A DNA stretch of 58,901 nucleotides from contig JAQUCU010000002.1 in assembly GCA_028686055.1 (NCBI GenBank), positions 1 through 58,901 on the forward strand, written 5' to 3'. Source of the stretch: Desulfuromonadaceae bacterium. GTDB lineage: Bacteria > Desulfobacterota > Desulfuromonadia > Geobacterales > Pseudopelobacteraceae. Made by a program: the position numbers and the translations under genes. Of this stretch, positions 34,351 through 44,060 are shown in pieces; position 1 is the stretch's first letter, and the number at the start of each line of letters is the position of its first letter. The notes beneath the pieces are model-generated. The model was not told the origin of the DNA. It made no database searches and saw only the letters and a program-made list of their open reading frames with translations.

Positions 34351-35421
34351 ATGGATACCAATATTTTGCATCAGATTCTGGAGATTGCGTTTCAGAAGAA
34401 AGTTTCTGATCTCCACTTTGAGGTAGACAACCCGCCTTTTTTCAGGGGACGGGGCCGATTAGTCCGCGCCAGGATGCCAAATCTGACACCTGCCGACACT
34501 CAATTCATCGCTGAAACGGTTCTGGATTACAACGGCCGGCAGGTCAGTAACGACCTCAAGGAGTGTGATGTCTCCTACTCTCTGCCATCCGGCGGGCGTT
34601 TCAGGGTCAGTATTTTCCGCCAGAAAGGGCATTTCGGCATCATCATGCGCGTGATTCCACCGGTCATAGGAACTTTTGAGGATCTGAATCTGCCGCAGGT
34701 ACTTGGAGAAATTGCCCAGGCTCCCAACGGCCTGATTCTGGTGACCGGCCCGACAGGTAACGGTAAATCAACCTCGCTGGCCTCCATCTTGCGATACCTT
34801 AATGAGAACTTCAGCTATAACATCATAACCATTGAAGACCCGATAGAATTCCTGTTTTCTTCACAGAAAAGCTGCATCATTCAACGTGAAATCGGTATCG
34901 ACACCGACAGTTTTGCTTCGGCCCTGAAAGCTGCTCTCAGAATGGATCCAGATGTCATAATGGTTGGAGAAATGCGCGACAAGGAAACCATTGATTCGTG
35001 CATAAAAGCGGCCGAAACCGGGCATTTGGTGCTTTCCACCCTGCACACCCAGGGTGCAGTATCCACAATCAATAGAATAATCGGGCACTTCCACCCTGAT
35101 GCCCAGGAAATAATGCGTCACCGCTTGGCCGATATTCTGGTCGCCACGATTTCAATCCGCCTGATCAAGGATAAATCGGGTGAAAGCATACTGCCGGCGA
35201 TCGAGATCATGAGAGCAACTACAACCATCCAGGCCTGTATTCGCGAAGGGCGTCTCGATGAAATTGAAAAGCATATTGAGAATGGCGCATCCCAGTATAA
35301 TATGCAAACACTGGACATGCACCTGATGCAGCTCTATCGACAGGATATGATTACCATGCATGACGCCCAGCGTCTGACCCATTCAATGGACTTCGAGCGC
35401 AAGTTGCTGTTCGATAATTAA
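34351..35421 (+). CDS. PilT-family type IV pilus retraction ATPase
   Basis: A 356-residue hexameric secretion-type ATPase that powers pilus depolymerisation or related twitching functions. Walker A is GPTGNGKST near residue 135. The Asp box is IITIEDPIEF, Walker B lies in LRMDPDVIMVGEMRD, and the His box is GHLVLSTLHTQ. The PilT-specific C-terminal section is present (TTTIQACIREGRLDEIEKHI, with an AIRNLIRE-like helix). Tandem ATG codons at 34348 and 34351 follow CGGAGGAG, and the second has better spacing. No pilB, pilC or pilin is nearby, so this is probably a PilT paralogue dedicated to the adjacent chemosensory island. Confidence 0.9.
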   Translation: MDTNILHQILEIAFQKKVSDLHFEVDNPPFFRGRGRLVRARMPNLTPADTQFIAETVLDYNGRQVSNDLKECDVSYSLPSGGRFRVSIFRQKGHFGIIMRVIPPVIGTFEDLNLPQVLGEIAQAPNGLILVTGPTGNGKSTSLASILRYLNENFSYNIITIEDPIEFLFSSQKSCIIQREIGIDTDSFASALKAALRMDPDVIMVGEMRDKETIDSCIKAAETGHLVLSTLHTQGAVSTINRIIGHFHPDAQEIMRHRLADILVATISIRLIKDKSGESILPAIEIMRATTTIQACIREGRLDEIEKHIENGASQYNMQTLDMHLMQLYRQDMITMHDAQRLTHSMDFERKLLFDN

Positions 35422-35566
35422 AAGAAGCTGGCAACTAACCTACTGATCACGTGGTGGGTTTTGTTTTCCAATGTCTTTTGCTTATTTGTCAGGTTCTTGT
35501 CCCGGTTTTGCAGATACCTTTTTGCTTTACAGGCGTGGAAAAGTTTGTAGTTAAACATCAAGCATG

Positions 35567-35582
35567 ATCATGTCCACATGAT
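35567..35582. promoter_or_regulatory. Perfect 16-bp inverted repeat upstream of tonB
   Basis: ATCATGTCCACATGAT: 7-bp arms around CC. It lies 67 bp before the tonB start in a 227-bp gap that otherwise shows nothing clear. Its position and symmetry suit an operator for a metal-responsive repressor, but it does not match a Fur consensus that I can vouch for. Confidence 0.4.
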
Positions 35583-35648
35583 TTATATTCCAATCTTGCA
35601 TTAAAAAACAGCTTGCTTATTGCTGCGCATCCCAAATGCAGGAGGTTT

Positions 35649-36377
35649 ATGCACAAGCTGCCTCAGGCCACATGGTTTGTCATATCTCTTATATTGCACG
35701 TGGCAGTTGCCTCATGTCTGATTGTCATGGCATCGCATAACGCGAAACATGTCCCGACAACCTCCATAGTGATGCTCGACCGACTTGATTTGAGTGGTCT
35801 GTCTCAGCACCTGGCACCCGGGGTAGAGGTCCGGTCATTCGTTCGACCGGTTGCTGCAATAAGTACCGCAAAACCTGTCATATCAAAGTCTGAAGAGGTT
35901 AAACCGCCACAGCCACGGCAGATGCTCTGCCCTGCTATGCTGCCTGGCGGTACGCAAAACCAGTTCAGTGAGAGGCCGAAATCACCACCAGAACTGATGA
36001 CCAGAGATACAAACCATCCAGCACCTGCCGACTCTGCTCCGCAACCCGAGAAGGAAATGGCAGCAGAGGGACGGCCATCAACGGAAAAGTTACAGCAACA
36101 TTATTTAAAAGAGCACTTTGTGTATATCCGCGACCTGATCATAAAACAGCTTGTGTACCCATCGATGGCTCGCAGAATGAACTGGGGAGGCAGGGTGGTT
36201 GTCACTTTCACCATCGCAGAAGATGGCGGTGTCCACGGGATCCAGGTGGTAGAATCATCCGGTTATTCAGTCCTGGACAAAAGTGCGTTGGAAGCGGTCA
36301 GGAGCGCTGCGCCGTTTCCGAAGCCGCAGGTACGCTCAGAGATCGCAGTGCCGGTCAATTTCAGGATGATGCAATAA
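35649..36377 (+). CDS. TonB-type energy transducer
   Basis: Couples the inner-membrane proton gradient to outer-membrane receptors. It has 242 residues from ATG 35649, which follows AGGAGG; a longer frame has no such site. One N-terminal TM helix (FVISLILHVAVASCLIVMA) contains the functionally important His. A Pro-rich periplasmic linker of about 110 residues follows, then the TonB_C domain: VYPSMARRMNWGGRVVVTFT, DGGVHGIQVVESSGY, LDKSALEAVRSAAPFPKP. Its stop lies 83 bp before the receptor gene start. ExbB and ExbD are not in the window. Confidence 0.9.
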   Translation: MHKLPQATWFVISLILHVAVASCLIVMASHNAKHVPTTSIVMLDRLDLSGLSQHLAPGVEVRSFVRPVAAISTAKPVISKSEEVKPPQPRQMLCPAMLPGGTQNQFSERPKSPPELMTRDTNHPAPADSAPQPEKEMAAEGRPSTEKLQQHYLKEHFVYIRDLIIKQLVYPSMARRMNWGGRVVVTFTIAEDGGVHGIQVVESSGYSVLDKSALEAVRSAAPFPKPQVRSEIAVPVNFRMMQ

Positions 36378-36460
36378 ATGAGGCTGCAATCGAAGCCGGT
36401 TTTGAAGATTCGCCCTGGGTGTTGGCAAGCCTGCTCTTATTTCCAAGGAGATATAACAAC

Positions 36461-38497
36461 TTGAAATTGATAAAGTTTATTATTCCAACTCTGCCTCTCG
36501 GCCTATTGCTTCTGCATCAAAGTGCATATGCCGAAAGCCGGTTGCTGGATGAAATTATAATCCGGGGCCAGAAGGAGTCACCGCAAGAGGAAAGCCTGAC
36601 TATTCGTGAGGTACGTGAAAGCGCGGCCAGAGACATGGGGGAGAGCCTCAAACAGATTGAAGGCATCAGTTACGTCCACAAGGGTGCCATCGCCAACGAT
36701 GTGGTCCTGCGAGGGTTTCAGAAAGACAATATCAACGTTCTGGTAGACGGTGTTCGCCTCCATGGTGCCTGCCCGTCCCGCATGGATCCGCCTTCTTTCC
36801 ATTATGACTTTGCCGAGATTGAACAGGTCAACGTCATCAAGGGTCCCTACGACCTGTCAAATCCCGGCGGCCTGGGTGGTCTGATTGATGTCCGGACGAA
36901 GAAGCCGGGTAAGGGGTTAGGTGGAGATATCAACCTTGGCTATGGTGGCTGGAACGCTGTCAAGGCGTCGGCCACAGCCTCTTATGGAACAGATACCTAT
37001 GACGGGCTGCTGGGTTACGCCTATAAGTATTCCGAAATCCCCAAATCCGGTGACGACAAAAGGTTGACTGAAATATATTCGGTAACCAGTCCGAATCGTT
37101 ACAAAAGTAACGCTGTAGATTCCAAAGCCTACGAGATCAATAGCGGCTGGGGCAAGTTTGCCATCAATCCGACCAGAAATTCACGCAGCGAGATCAGCTA
37201 CGCCTATCAGGATGCCGATCATGTGCTTTATCCTTATTTGAAGATGGATGGCGACTATGATAAAACGCACCGCCTGAACTGGACCTACCGCATCCAGAAT
37301 ATTTCACTGCTGATGCAGGACCTGAGGCTACAGGTCTATCAGGATACTGTTGACCATCTGATGGATGACCGTTTTCGCGCCAGTTCAAGCCTCCAGTCGG
37401 CTGCGATAACACGCTTTTACTCCATGCAGACCGATGCCAGGACCCAGGTCTACGGGGTGAAGCTGAATGCCACCCTGGCAGCCGGACCAGGAGCCCTGAA
37501 AGGCGGTATTGACTATTACAATCGTAATTGGAATGCCGTCAATCGCCGGGCCGGTTACCAGGCATACAAAGATTTGGCCATGATTCCGGATGCGTCAATC
37601 GACAATTTGGGGATGTTCGGCGAGTACGAACTTTCGCTGGGAGGTCAGCTGATCCTGAAAGGTGGTCTGCGCGGCGATCTGACCCGGGCCAAAGCGAATA
37701 AAACAAACACGCTGGTTACAGCCGGAACAAACAGGGAGTTTGCCGGAGTCAACGCCAATTTGCAGCTTACCAGTACCCCGGTTAAGGGCCTGGACATATT
37801 CGCCGGCATCGCTCGCGGAACACGCACACCGGATCAGCAGGAATTGTACCTTGACGTTCCGGTTACGGCACCCTCTGTTGCAATGAATTACTGGCACGGC
37901 AATAAAGATCTGAAATCCACGGTCAACCATCAGGCCGATATCGGCGCAAAATATTCTACGGACCGTTTCTATGTAAACGGGTCGATCTTCTACAGTGACC
38001 TGCAGGATTATATAAATTTCTTTCAGTTATCTGCCACTGAAAAAAGCTACCAGAATATTCATGCAACCATGTGGGGGGGAGAACTCGGCAGTCAGGTGTC
38101 ACTGGATTATGACCTGTTCCTGAGAGGTTCGCTTTCATATGCGGAAGGGCGCAACGAAAGTGCCGGAAGCCCGCTTTCAGAAATTCCGCCACTCAGCGGG
38201 ACTGTTTCCATTCGCTATGATGACGGTACATTCTTCGCTGAGGCTCTTGAAAATCTGGCCCGGGCGCAGGGCCGGGTCGACCCCGGCTTGCAGGAGACAA
38301 CGACGGCCGGCTGGGTAACAACCGATATCAAAAGTGGCATCAGCTATCATGGTTTCTCCGTGGTAGTCGGCATCAACAACCTGTTCGACAAATATTACTT
38401 CAGCCACCTCTCTTATGCCCGCGACCCATTCGTTGCCGGTCCCAAGGTCCCAGAAAACGGCAGGAATATGTACTTCTCGCTGGGATACAGGTTTTGA
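36461..38497 (+). CDS. TonB-dependent outer-membrane receptor, copper-receptor-like
   Basis: A 22-strand beta-barrel receptor of 678 residues. TTG 36461 is the preferred start because AAGGAGAT sits eight bases before it, and it yields a normal signal peptide ending AYA|ES. The GTG at 36419 would add 14 residues. The plug domain has LVDGVRLHGACPSRMDPPSF and VIKGPYDLSNPGGLGGLIDV. The CxxxMDPP element resembles the plug of OprC/NosA copper receptors, so copper is the best substrate guess, with low certainty. The last residue is an aromatic Phe (GYRF), as required for BAM insertion. It follows tonB on the same strand and probably shares its transcript. Confidence 0.85.
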   Translation: MKLIKFIIPTLPLGLLLLHQSAYAESRLLDEIIIRGQKESPQEESLTIREVRESAARDMGESLKQIEGISYVHKGAIANDVVLRGFQKDNINVLVDGVRLHGACPSRMDPPSFHYDFAEIEQVNVIKGPYDLSNPGGLGGLIDVRTKKPGKGLGGDINLGYGGWNAVKASATASYGTDTYDGLLGYAYKYSEIPKSGDDKRLTEIYSVTSPNRYKSNAVDSKAYEINSGWGKFAINPTRNSRSEISYAYQDADHVLYPYLKMDGDYDKTHRLNWTYRIQNISLLMQDLRLQVYQDTVDHLMDDRFRASSSLQSAAITRFYSMQTDARTQVYGVKLNATLAAGPGALKGGIDYYNRNWNAVNRRAGYQAYKDLAMIPDASIDNLGMFGEYELSLGGQLILKGGLRGDLTRAKANKTNTLVTAGTNREFAGVNANLQLTSTPVKGLDIFAGIARGTRTPDQQELYLDVPVTAPSVAMNYWHGNKDLKSTVNHQADIGAKYSTDRFYVNGSIFYSDLQDYINFFQLSATEKSYQNIHATMWGGELGSQVSLDYDLFLRGSLSYAEGRNESAGSPLSEIPPLSGTVSIRYDDGTFFAEALENLARAQGRVDPGLQETTTAGWVTTDIKSGISYHGFSVVVGINNLFDKYYFSHLSYARDPFVAGPKVPENGRNMYFSLGYRF

Positions 38498-38831
38498 GTC
38501 ATATAGAGTTTCGGGGATGAGGCAGAGCTGAATCCACGAAACAACTATAAAAGCCTTAAGTTGGAACCCTTTAAATCTGTTCGACAATATCTAACATAGC
38601 AACAGTGGGATATCCCGTATATCAGGCCGTTTTCTTTATACCTGACACATGAGGTAGTAATGATAACGGCTCATAGGTATCGGATGAATATTATTCTACT
38701 GTATGGGAGTACGTTCAACACGGTTATACCGGACAAGAACTCTGCCCGCTGTGCTTTTAGTTTGACAAAACAGTATTGTGAAAATTATTATCATAAGATT
38801 ATTATCCGTATGTGAACTTATTGGAGGAATT
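38498..38831 (+). promoter_or_regulatory. Receptor-leuB gap with a leuB promoter
   Basis: A 334-bp non-coding stretch. Its clear content is TTGACA (38762-38767) followed at 17-18 bp by TTATTA/TATTAT (38785-38791), giving a transcript start near 38798 and a leader of about 34 bases with TGGAGGA before leuB. The rest shows no ORF or stable terminator that I trust. Confidence 0.6.
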
Positions 38832-39920
38832 ATGGGCAAAACGTATAAAATAGCGGTTCTGGCCGGCGATGGAATCGGTCCCGAGGTAATGGCCGAAGCG
38901 CTTAATGTTCTTGACGCGGTAGAGAAAAAACATGACGTAACATTTGCACGCAGCGCAGCCAATGTTGGTGGAGCCGGTATAGACAATGAAGGGAAGGCGC
39001 TTCCGCAGAGTACGATTGATATCTGCAGGGACTCTGACGCCATTCTGTTCGGTTCTGTCGGCGGTCCGAAGTGGGAAACTCTGCCTCCTGAAGAACAGCC
39101 GGAACGCGGGGCTCTGCTGCCGCTTCGCAAAATATTTGGCCTGTACGCGAACCTGCGTCCCGCGATCATCTTCCCTTCATTGACTGGAGCATCATCGCTG
39201 AAGGAAGAGGTAATAGGCGGAGGTTTTAATATTCTCGTTATTCGTGAGTTGACTGGTGGCATCTATTTCTCCCAGCCAAAAGGTATTGAAGGGGTTGGAC
39301 GTGAGCGGGTCGGTGTTGATACGATGCGTTACAGTGTTCCGGAAATAGAGCGGATTACCCACGTCGCGTTCCAGGCTGCCAGAAAACGCGGCAAAAAGGT
39401 CTGCTCCATCGACAAGGCCAATGTATTGTCATCATCGGTACTGTGGCGCGAAGTCGTTATCGGCATAGCGAAAGAATATCCGGATGTCGAACTGACCCAT
39501 ATGTATGTTGATAATGCCGCGATGCAGCTTGTCAAGTGGCCGAAACAGTTTGATGTTCTCCTGTGCGAAAACATGTTCGGCGACATTCTTTCCGATGAAG
39601 CCGCGATGCTGACCGGCTCGCTCGGGATGCTCCCCTCAGCCTCGCTGGCAGAGGGAACCTTCGGCATGTATGAACCCTCCGGCGGTTCTGCTCCTGATAT
39701 CGCCGGACAGGGTATCGCCAATCCGGTCGCCCAGATCCTTTCTGCCGCGATGATGCTCAAGTTCTCTTTCGGGATGCAGGAGGCTGCAGATGCTGTTGAA
39801 AATGCTGTGGCAAAGGTGCTGGATCAAGGATACAGGACGGCTGACATTTACCAGAAAAAAGACGGCGAGAAGCTGGTCAATACGAAGGGAATGGGTGCGG
39901 CGATAATCGCAAATCTTTAA
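38832..39920 (+). CDS. leuB: 3-isopropylmalate dehydrogenase
   Basis: NAD-dependent oxidative decarboxylation of 3-isopropylmalate in leucine synthesis. It has 362 residues from ATG 38832, which follows TGGAGGA; 18 extra in-frame codons upstream overlap the promoter. Motifs are [36 protein letters not shown], the [10 protein letters not shown] helix, the metal-binding [15 protein letters not shown] and [14 protein letters not shown]. The RxxxR substrate loop appears as [16 protein letters not shown]. It is followed at 42 bp by asd. Confidence 0.97.
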   Translation: MGKTYKIAVLAGDGIGPEVMAEALNVLDAVEKKHDVTFARSAANVGGAGIDNEGKALPQSTIDICRDSDAILFGSVGGPKWETLPPEEQPERGALLPLRKIFGLYANLRPAIIFPSLTGASSLKEEVIGGGFNILVIRELTGGIYFSQPKGIEGVGRERVGVDTMRYSVPEIERITHVAFQAARKRGKKVCSIDKANVLSSSVLWREVVIGIAKEYPDVELTHMYVDNAAMQLVKWPKQFDVLLCENMFGDILSDEAAMLTGSLGMLPSASLAEGTFGMYEPSGGSAPDIAGQGIANPVAQILSAAMMLKFSFGMQEAADAVENAVAKVLDQGYRTADIYQKKDGEKLVNTKGMGAAIIANL

Positions 39921-39962
39921 GTTAACACGTAATCTCATAATATTCAGAAAAGGAATACAATT

Positions 39963-41063
39963 ATGAAAGTCGGAATCGTCGGATGGCGCGGTATGGTTGG
40001 CTCAGTCCTTATGCAGCGAATGCAGGAGGAAAACGATTTTGCTCTGGGCTTTGAACCGGTATTTTTTACGACTTCTCAGGCCGGTCAGCCGGCGCCGATG
40101 AACGCAGGCACACTGAAGGACGCCTCGGACATCGCCGAGCTGAAAAAATTGGACGTGATCATCACCTGCCAGGGTGGCGACTACACCAAAGCGGTTCACC
40201 CCGAACTGCGCAAGCAGGGGTGGAACGGCTACTGGATCGATGCTGCCAGTACCCTGCGTATGGAGAACAACGCCGTCATCATCCTCGATCCGGTCAACCG
40301 GGACGTTATTGATGCCGCTCTGGCTAAGGGAGGTAAGGATTTCATCGGCGGCAACTGTACCGTCAGCCTGATGCTGATGGCTTTGGGTGGTCTGTTCCGC
40401 GCCGGTGTGGTGGAATGGATCAGCTCCATGACCTATCAGGCTGCTTCCGGTGCCGGCGCTCCCAATATGCGAGAGCTGCTCTGCCAGATGGGGGCTTTGA
40501 ACGGTGTCGTTGCCGAGGAGCTGAAGAATCCCGGTTCTGCGATTCTGGAAATTGATAAGAAGGTTACGGCTGCCCTGCGCGACGGGACTCTCCCCACCAA
40601 AGAGTTCGGATTCCCGCTGGTCGGCAGCGTGCTCCCCTGGATCGACCGGGAGGTGGAGGACGGACAGAGTCGCGAGGAGTGGAAGGGATTTGCTGAGACC
40701 AATAAGATCCTTGGCACGTCGTCACCAATTCCGGTAGACGGCATCTGTGTACGCGTCAGCGCGATGCGCTGCCACAGTCAGGCTCTGACTATCAAGTTGA
40801 ACAGGGACCTGCCGATTGCCGAGATCGAAGGTCTGATCAAAAACGACAACCAGTGGGTCAAACTGATCCCCAACACCAAGGCTGATTCTCTTGCAGGCCT
40901 CACCCCCGCGGCGGTCTCCGGTACTCTTGACGTGCCGATCGGCCGCGTACGCAAAATGAAGATGGGACCGCAGTACCTGTCGGCTTTCACCTGCGGTGAC
41001 CAGCTCCTGTGGGGGGCTGCGGAGCCGCTGCGCCGGATGCTGCGTATCCTGCTGGAGAAATAG
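39963..41063 (+). CDS. asd: Aspartate-semialdehyde dehydrogenase
   Basis: Reduces aspartyl phosphate to aspartate semialdehyde for Lys, Met, Thr and diaminopimelate synthesis. The 366 residues match the enterobacterial-type enzyme rather than the shorter Gram-positive type. N-terminal NADP motif [18 protein letters not shown]; catalytic Cys C132 in [16 protein letters not shown]; acid-base His in [13 protein letters not shown]. It shares its strand with leuB and ends before a strong hairpin terminator, so leuB-asd is likely one amino-acid transcript. Confidence 0.97.
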   Translation: MKVGIVGWRGMVGSVLMQRMQEENDFALGFEPVFFTTSQAGQPAPMNAGTLKDASDIAELKKLDVIITCQGGDYTKAVHPELRKQGWNGYWIDAASTLRMENNAVIILDPVNRDVIDAALAKGGKDFIGGNCTVSLMLMALGGLFRAGVVEWISSMTYQAASGAGAPNMRELLCQMGALNGVVAEELKNPGSAILEIDKKVTAALRDGTLPTKEFGFPLVGSVLPWIDREVEDGQSREEWKGFAETNKILGTSSPIPVDGICVRVSAMRCHSQALTIKLNRDLPIAEIEGLIKNDNQWVKLIPNTKADSLAGLTPAAVSGTLDVPIGRVRKMKMGPQYLSAFTCGDQLLWGAAEPLRRMLRILLEK

Positions 41064-41096
41064 ATGTTGCTACGTAACAACTGAGATTCAGACACA

Positions 41097-41123
41097 GAAA
41101 ACGCCCCTCAATGGGGCGTTTTC
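41097..41123 (+). terminator. Terminator after asd
   Basis: GAAAACGCCCC (41097-41107) pairs perfectly with GGGGCGTTTTC (41113-41123) around a 5-base loop. The T-run is only four bases. It stands 16 bp before the U32 gene start. Confidence 0.85.
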
Positions 41124-41138
41124 ACTTTGAGAGAATTT

Positions 41139-43508
41139 ATGAAACTACAAACAAAACCTGAACTTCTCGCCCCTGTGGGTTCGCTGGAATCTTTCTTTGC
41201 CGCGATGGAGAAGGGCGCGGATGCCGTTTATGCGGGTCTGCAGGACTTTTCGGCCCGTGCCCGTGCCAAAAACTTCACCATGGCACAGATGGAGCGGATG
41301 CTCGCCTATGCCCATGGCCATGACCGGCGGATCTATATCACCCTCAACACCCTGGTGAAGGAGAAGGAGCTGCCGCAGCTGATTGATACGCTGGCGGCCC
41401 TGGCCGGAATGCGTGTCGATGGCGTTATCCTGCAGGACCTGGCGGTAGCACGGTTGATTCGCAACCACTTTCCCTCCATTCCGCTGCACGCTTCAACCCA
41501 GCTAACGATACACAATACCCCCGGTGTAAAGATGCTGCAGGAGCTCGGTTTCCAGCGTGCGGTGCTTGCCCGTGAACTGGCGATTGATGAGATAGCCGCC
41601 ATAGCAGCTTCGACGCCCGTCGAGATTGAGTGCTTCGTGCATGGCGCACTCTGTTTCTCCATCTCGGGGCAATGTTTTTTTTCGTCACTGCTGGGCGGGC
41701 ACAGCGGCAATCGCGGGAGATGCGCACAGCCATGCCGCCGTCTCTACAGCCATCGCGGCAAGGAGGGGCACTACTTCTCAACCAGCGACCTGTCGGCGAT
41801 TGACCTGATTCCCGATCTGATCAAGGCCGGGGTAAAATCGCTCAAGGTAGAGGGACGGATGAAATCGGCCGAGTATGTAGCGTCTGTGGTCGAAGCCTAC
41901 CGCACCGTGCTGGATGCGCCGGAAAGTTTGCGCAAGGAGGCGCTGACCGCTGCCAAGGGGATACTCAAGTATTCGTTCGGGCGCACTCCGACCAGGGGAT
42001 TCCTGGCATCGCAGCAGCCCGATGACATCGCCAATCCGTGGCAGAAGGGGGGCACCGGGCGATTTATCGGGCAGATAAAGAGTGTCAAAGGGAAGAACCT
42101 TGTCTTTGAAACGAGGGATACCCTGTATGTCGGAGACCGTCTGCGGGCTCAGCCGAAAAGCGATATGGCCGGCCAGGCCTGGACCGTGCGCGAGATGTTC
42201 TTAAACCGGAAGAAGGTTATGGAGGCGGCGGCCGGAAGCTTGGTTGAAGTAGAGACGCCTTTCAGTTTCTCGGCCGGTGATTCGATCTACAAGGTCTCAT
42301 CCAGGGAGGCATATACCCTTAGTGACAGCGCCTGCCAGCGGAGGCTCGAGGGGTACCATGGGGAGAAGCTTCCCTGTCGGCTGGCCGTCTCGCTTAAGGA
42401 GGGAGATCTGCTCGTCTCCGCCTCCGTAGCCGGATACCGCCATGAGTTCAGCTTTCCGCTCGGCCAGCTGGAGCCGGCCCGCAGCGGTGATATGCAGGCG
42501 GTTCTGTTCGGGCAGTTCTCGAAATGCGGTGATACGCAGTTCAAGCTCGAATCACTGGAGGCGCCGGATTTTCCGGCTGTGCTGATTCCGTCGGCCCTGT
42601 TCAAGGAGTTGCGCCGCCGTTTTTACAGTCAGCTGCGTGAAGCTTCGTCGGCTGTTTTCCGCGAACAGATCGCATCTGCCCGCAGGGGAGCGCTCCGGGA
42701 GGTGGATGCTGCACAGTGTGCCAGGCGCCGTACCGCTGGTCGAGAGAGTCTGACGGTTGTCATGGCTGAGCCGAAGGAGTGGCGGTTTCCGCTCCAAAAC
42801 GGGGCAGATTCTACGATATTACCGCTCTCAAAGGCAGCCATTCACCAGATTATCACGTCAGTCCCGCGCATGCGCGGTTATGAGGAGCACATTATCTGGC
42901 AGCTCCCGTTCATAATCTTTGATCGTGATATTCAACTTTATCGCGACACGATTCGCACCCTGTACAGGGGCGGCTTCCGCCGTTTCGAGGCGGCCAATCT
43001 GTCCCATTTCGAACTGCTTCACGGTTTTGATGGTCTGCATGTCTCGACATGGCACCGCTGTTTTTCGCTCAACAGCCAGGCGCTGCTTGCCTGGCGGGAG
43101 CTCGGCGCCGAAGCGGCAACCCTCTACCTAGAGGATGACAGCAGCAATATCGGTGATCTGCTGGCGGCCGGAGTAGACATCGAACAGCGGATGATGGTCT
43201 ATTCACCGCTGCCGGTCATGACGACCAAAATCCGCATCAAGGACGTGCACGCCAATACTCCGCTCCGTTCAGACCGTGGAGAGACCTACCGTGTCACAAG
43301 CCATGACGGTCTGCAGACTATCAGTTCAACGCTGCAATTTTCGCTGACGGTGCGTCATGGTGAATTGTCGCAAAAAGGGTGCAACTCGTTTGTAATTGAT
43401 CTGAGCGAAGAGCCGCGTGAAAGGTGGGGTGAAATTCTGGCCGCCTTCAAGTCGGGGCGGGAACTCCCCGGCACAACCGAGTTCAATTACGCGTCGGAGC
43501 TGATATAA
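41139..43508 (+). CDS. U32 peptidase-family protein with DUF3656 (RlhA-like)
   Basis: A 789-residue protein of the collagenase-like U32 family. It has an N-terminal TIM-barrel-like part (PELLAPVGSLESFFAAMEKG) and the Cys-rich U32 signature ECFVHGALCFSISGQCFFSS followed by NRGRCAQPCRRLY. A DUF3656-type insert lies in the C-terminal half. The four Cys could hold an iron-sulfur cluster. Members with this two-part layout include E. coli RlhA, which makes 5-hydroxycytidine in 23S rRNA; smaller U32 proteins act in ubiquinone synthesis. RNA modification is therefore more likely than proteolysis. The start ATG 41139 follows GAGAG. It directly abuts the nuclease gene. Confidence 0.85.
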   Translation: MKLQTKPELLAPVGSLESFFAAMEKGADAVYAGLQDFSARARAKNFTMAQMERMLAYAHGHDRRIYITLNTLVKEKELPQLIDTLAALAGMRVDGVILQDLAVARLIRNHFPSIPLHASTQLTIHNTPGVKMLQELGFQRAVLARELAIDEIAAIAASTPVEIECFVHGALCFSISGQCFFSSLLGGHSGNRGRCAQPCRRLYSHRGKEGHYFSTSDLSAIDLIPDLIKAGVKSLKVEGRMKSAEYVASVVEAYRTVLDAPESLRKEALTAAKGILKYSFGRTPTRGFLASQQPDDIANPWQKGGTGRFIGQIKSVKGKNLVFETRDTLYVGDRLRAQPKSDMAGQAWTVREMFLNRKKVMEAAAGSLVEVETPFSFSAGDSIYKVSSREAYTLSDSACQRRLEGYHGEKLPCRLAVSLKEGDLLVSASVAGYRHEFSFPLGQLEPARSGDMQAVLFGQFSKCGDTQFKLESLEAPDFPAVLIPSALFKELRRRFYSQLREASSAVFREQIASARRGALREVDAAQCARRRTAGRESLTVVMAEPKEWRFPLQNGADSTILPLSKAAIHQIITSVPRMRGYEEHIIWQLPFIIFDRDIQLYRDTIRTLYRGGFRRFEAANLSHFELLHGFDGLHVSTWHRCFSLNSQALLAWRELGAEAATLYLEDDSSNIGDLLAAGVDIEQRMMVYSPLPVMTTKIRIKDVHANTPLRSDRGETYRVTSHDGLQTISSTLQFSLTVRHGELSQKGCNSFVIDLSEEPRERWGEILAAFKSGRELPGTTEFNYASELI

Positions 43509-44036
43509 ATGAAAGCATGTATCGCCCTCCTGCTGCAAATTCTGCTCCTGACAAGCACAGCCTATGCCGGCAGAACCGTAGAGGGAATGGTGCACGCGGT
43601 CTATGATGGAGACACCGTGCTGTTGACAACACGCGAGAAGGTCAGGCTCAAGGTGCGACTGTACGGCATCGACGCTCCTGAGACGCAGAAACCGGATATG
43701 CCGGGACAGCCGTACGGTGTGCTATCAAGGCGAACGTTGATGGACAAGATCATGGGACGACGCGTTACCGCAGAGATCGTGGATATCGATCAGTACAAGC
43801 GGGTGGTGGCGGTCATCAGCTATTCCGGCAGGGATATCAACCGGGAGATGGTGGCGGAGGGCATGGCGTGGGCTTATCGACACTATCTGCAGGGAGCGTA
43901 TGCATCAGAATATATAGGAACGGAAAATATTGCCCGTTCCCGGCGTGTCGGGTTATGGGCAGATTCAAACCCGCAGCCTCCATGGGAGTTCAGAAAGAGG
44001 TATAAGGGGAGGGGAAAACATTCGAGCGGCTGGTGA
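43509..44036 (+). CDS. Exported thermonuclease (SNase-family) protein
   Basis: Secreted calcium-dependent nuclease of 175 residues. The signal peptide KACIALLLQILLLTSTAYA is cleaved before GRTVEG. The SNase core shows VYDGDTVLL (metal-binding Asp), VRLKVRLYGIDAPETQKP (catalytic Arg and Asp), INREMVAEGMAWAYRHY and NIARSRRVGLWAD. All usual catalytic residues seem present. The start codon immediately follows the stop of the U32 gene, so the two are translated together. A basic C-terminal tail may bind nucleic acid or the envelope. Confidence 0.92.
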   Translation: MKACIALLLQILLLTSTAYAGRTVEGMVHAVYDGDTVLLTTREKVRLKVRLYGIDAPETQKPDMPGQPYGVLSRRTLMDKIMGRRVTAEIVDIDQYKRVVAVISYSGRDINREMVAEGMAWAYRHYLQGAYASEYIGTENIARSRRVGLWADSNPQPPWEFRKRYKGRGKHSSGW

Positions 44037-44060
44037 TTGCAGGCTGGCTGATGTACCGAT

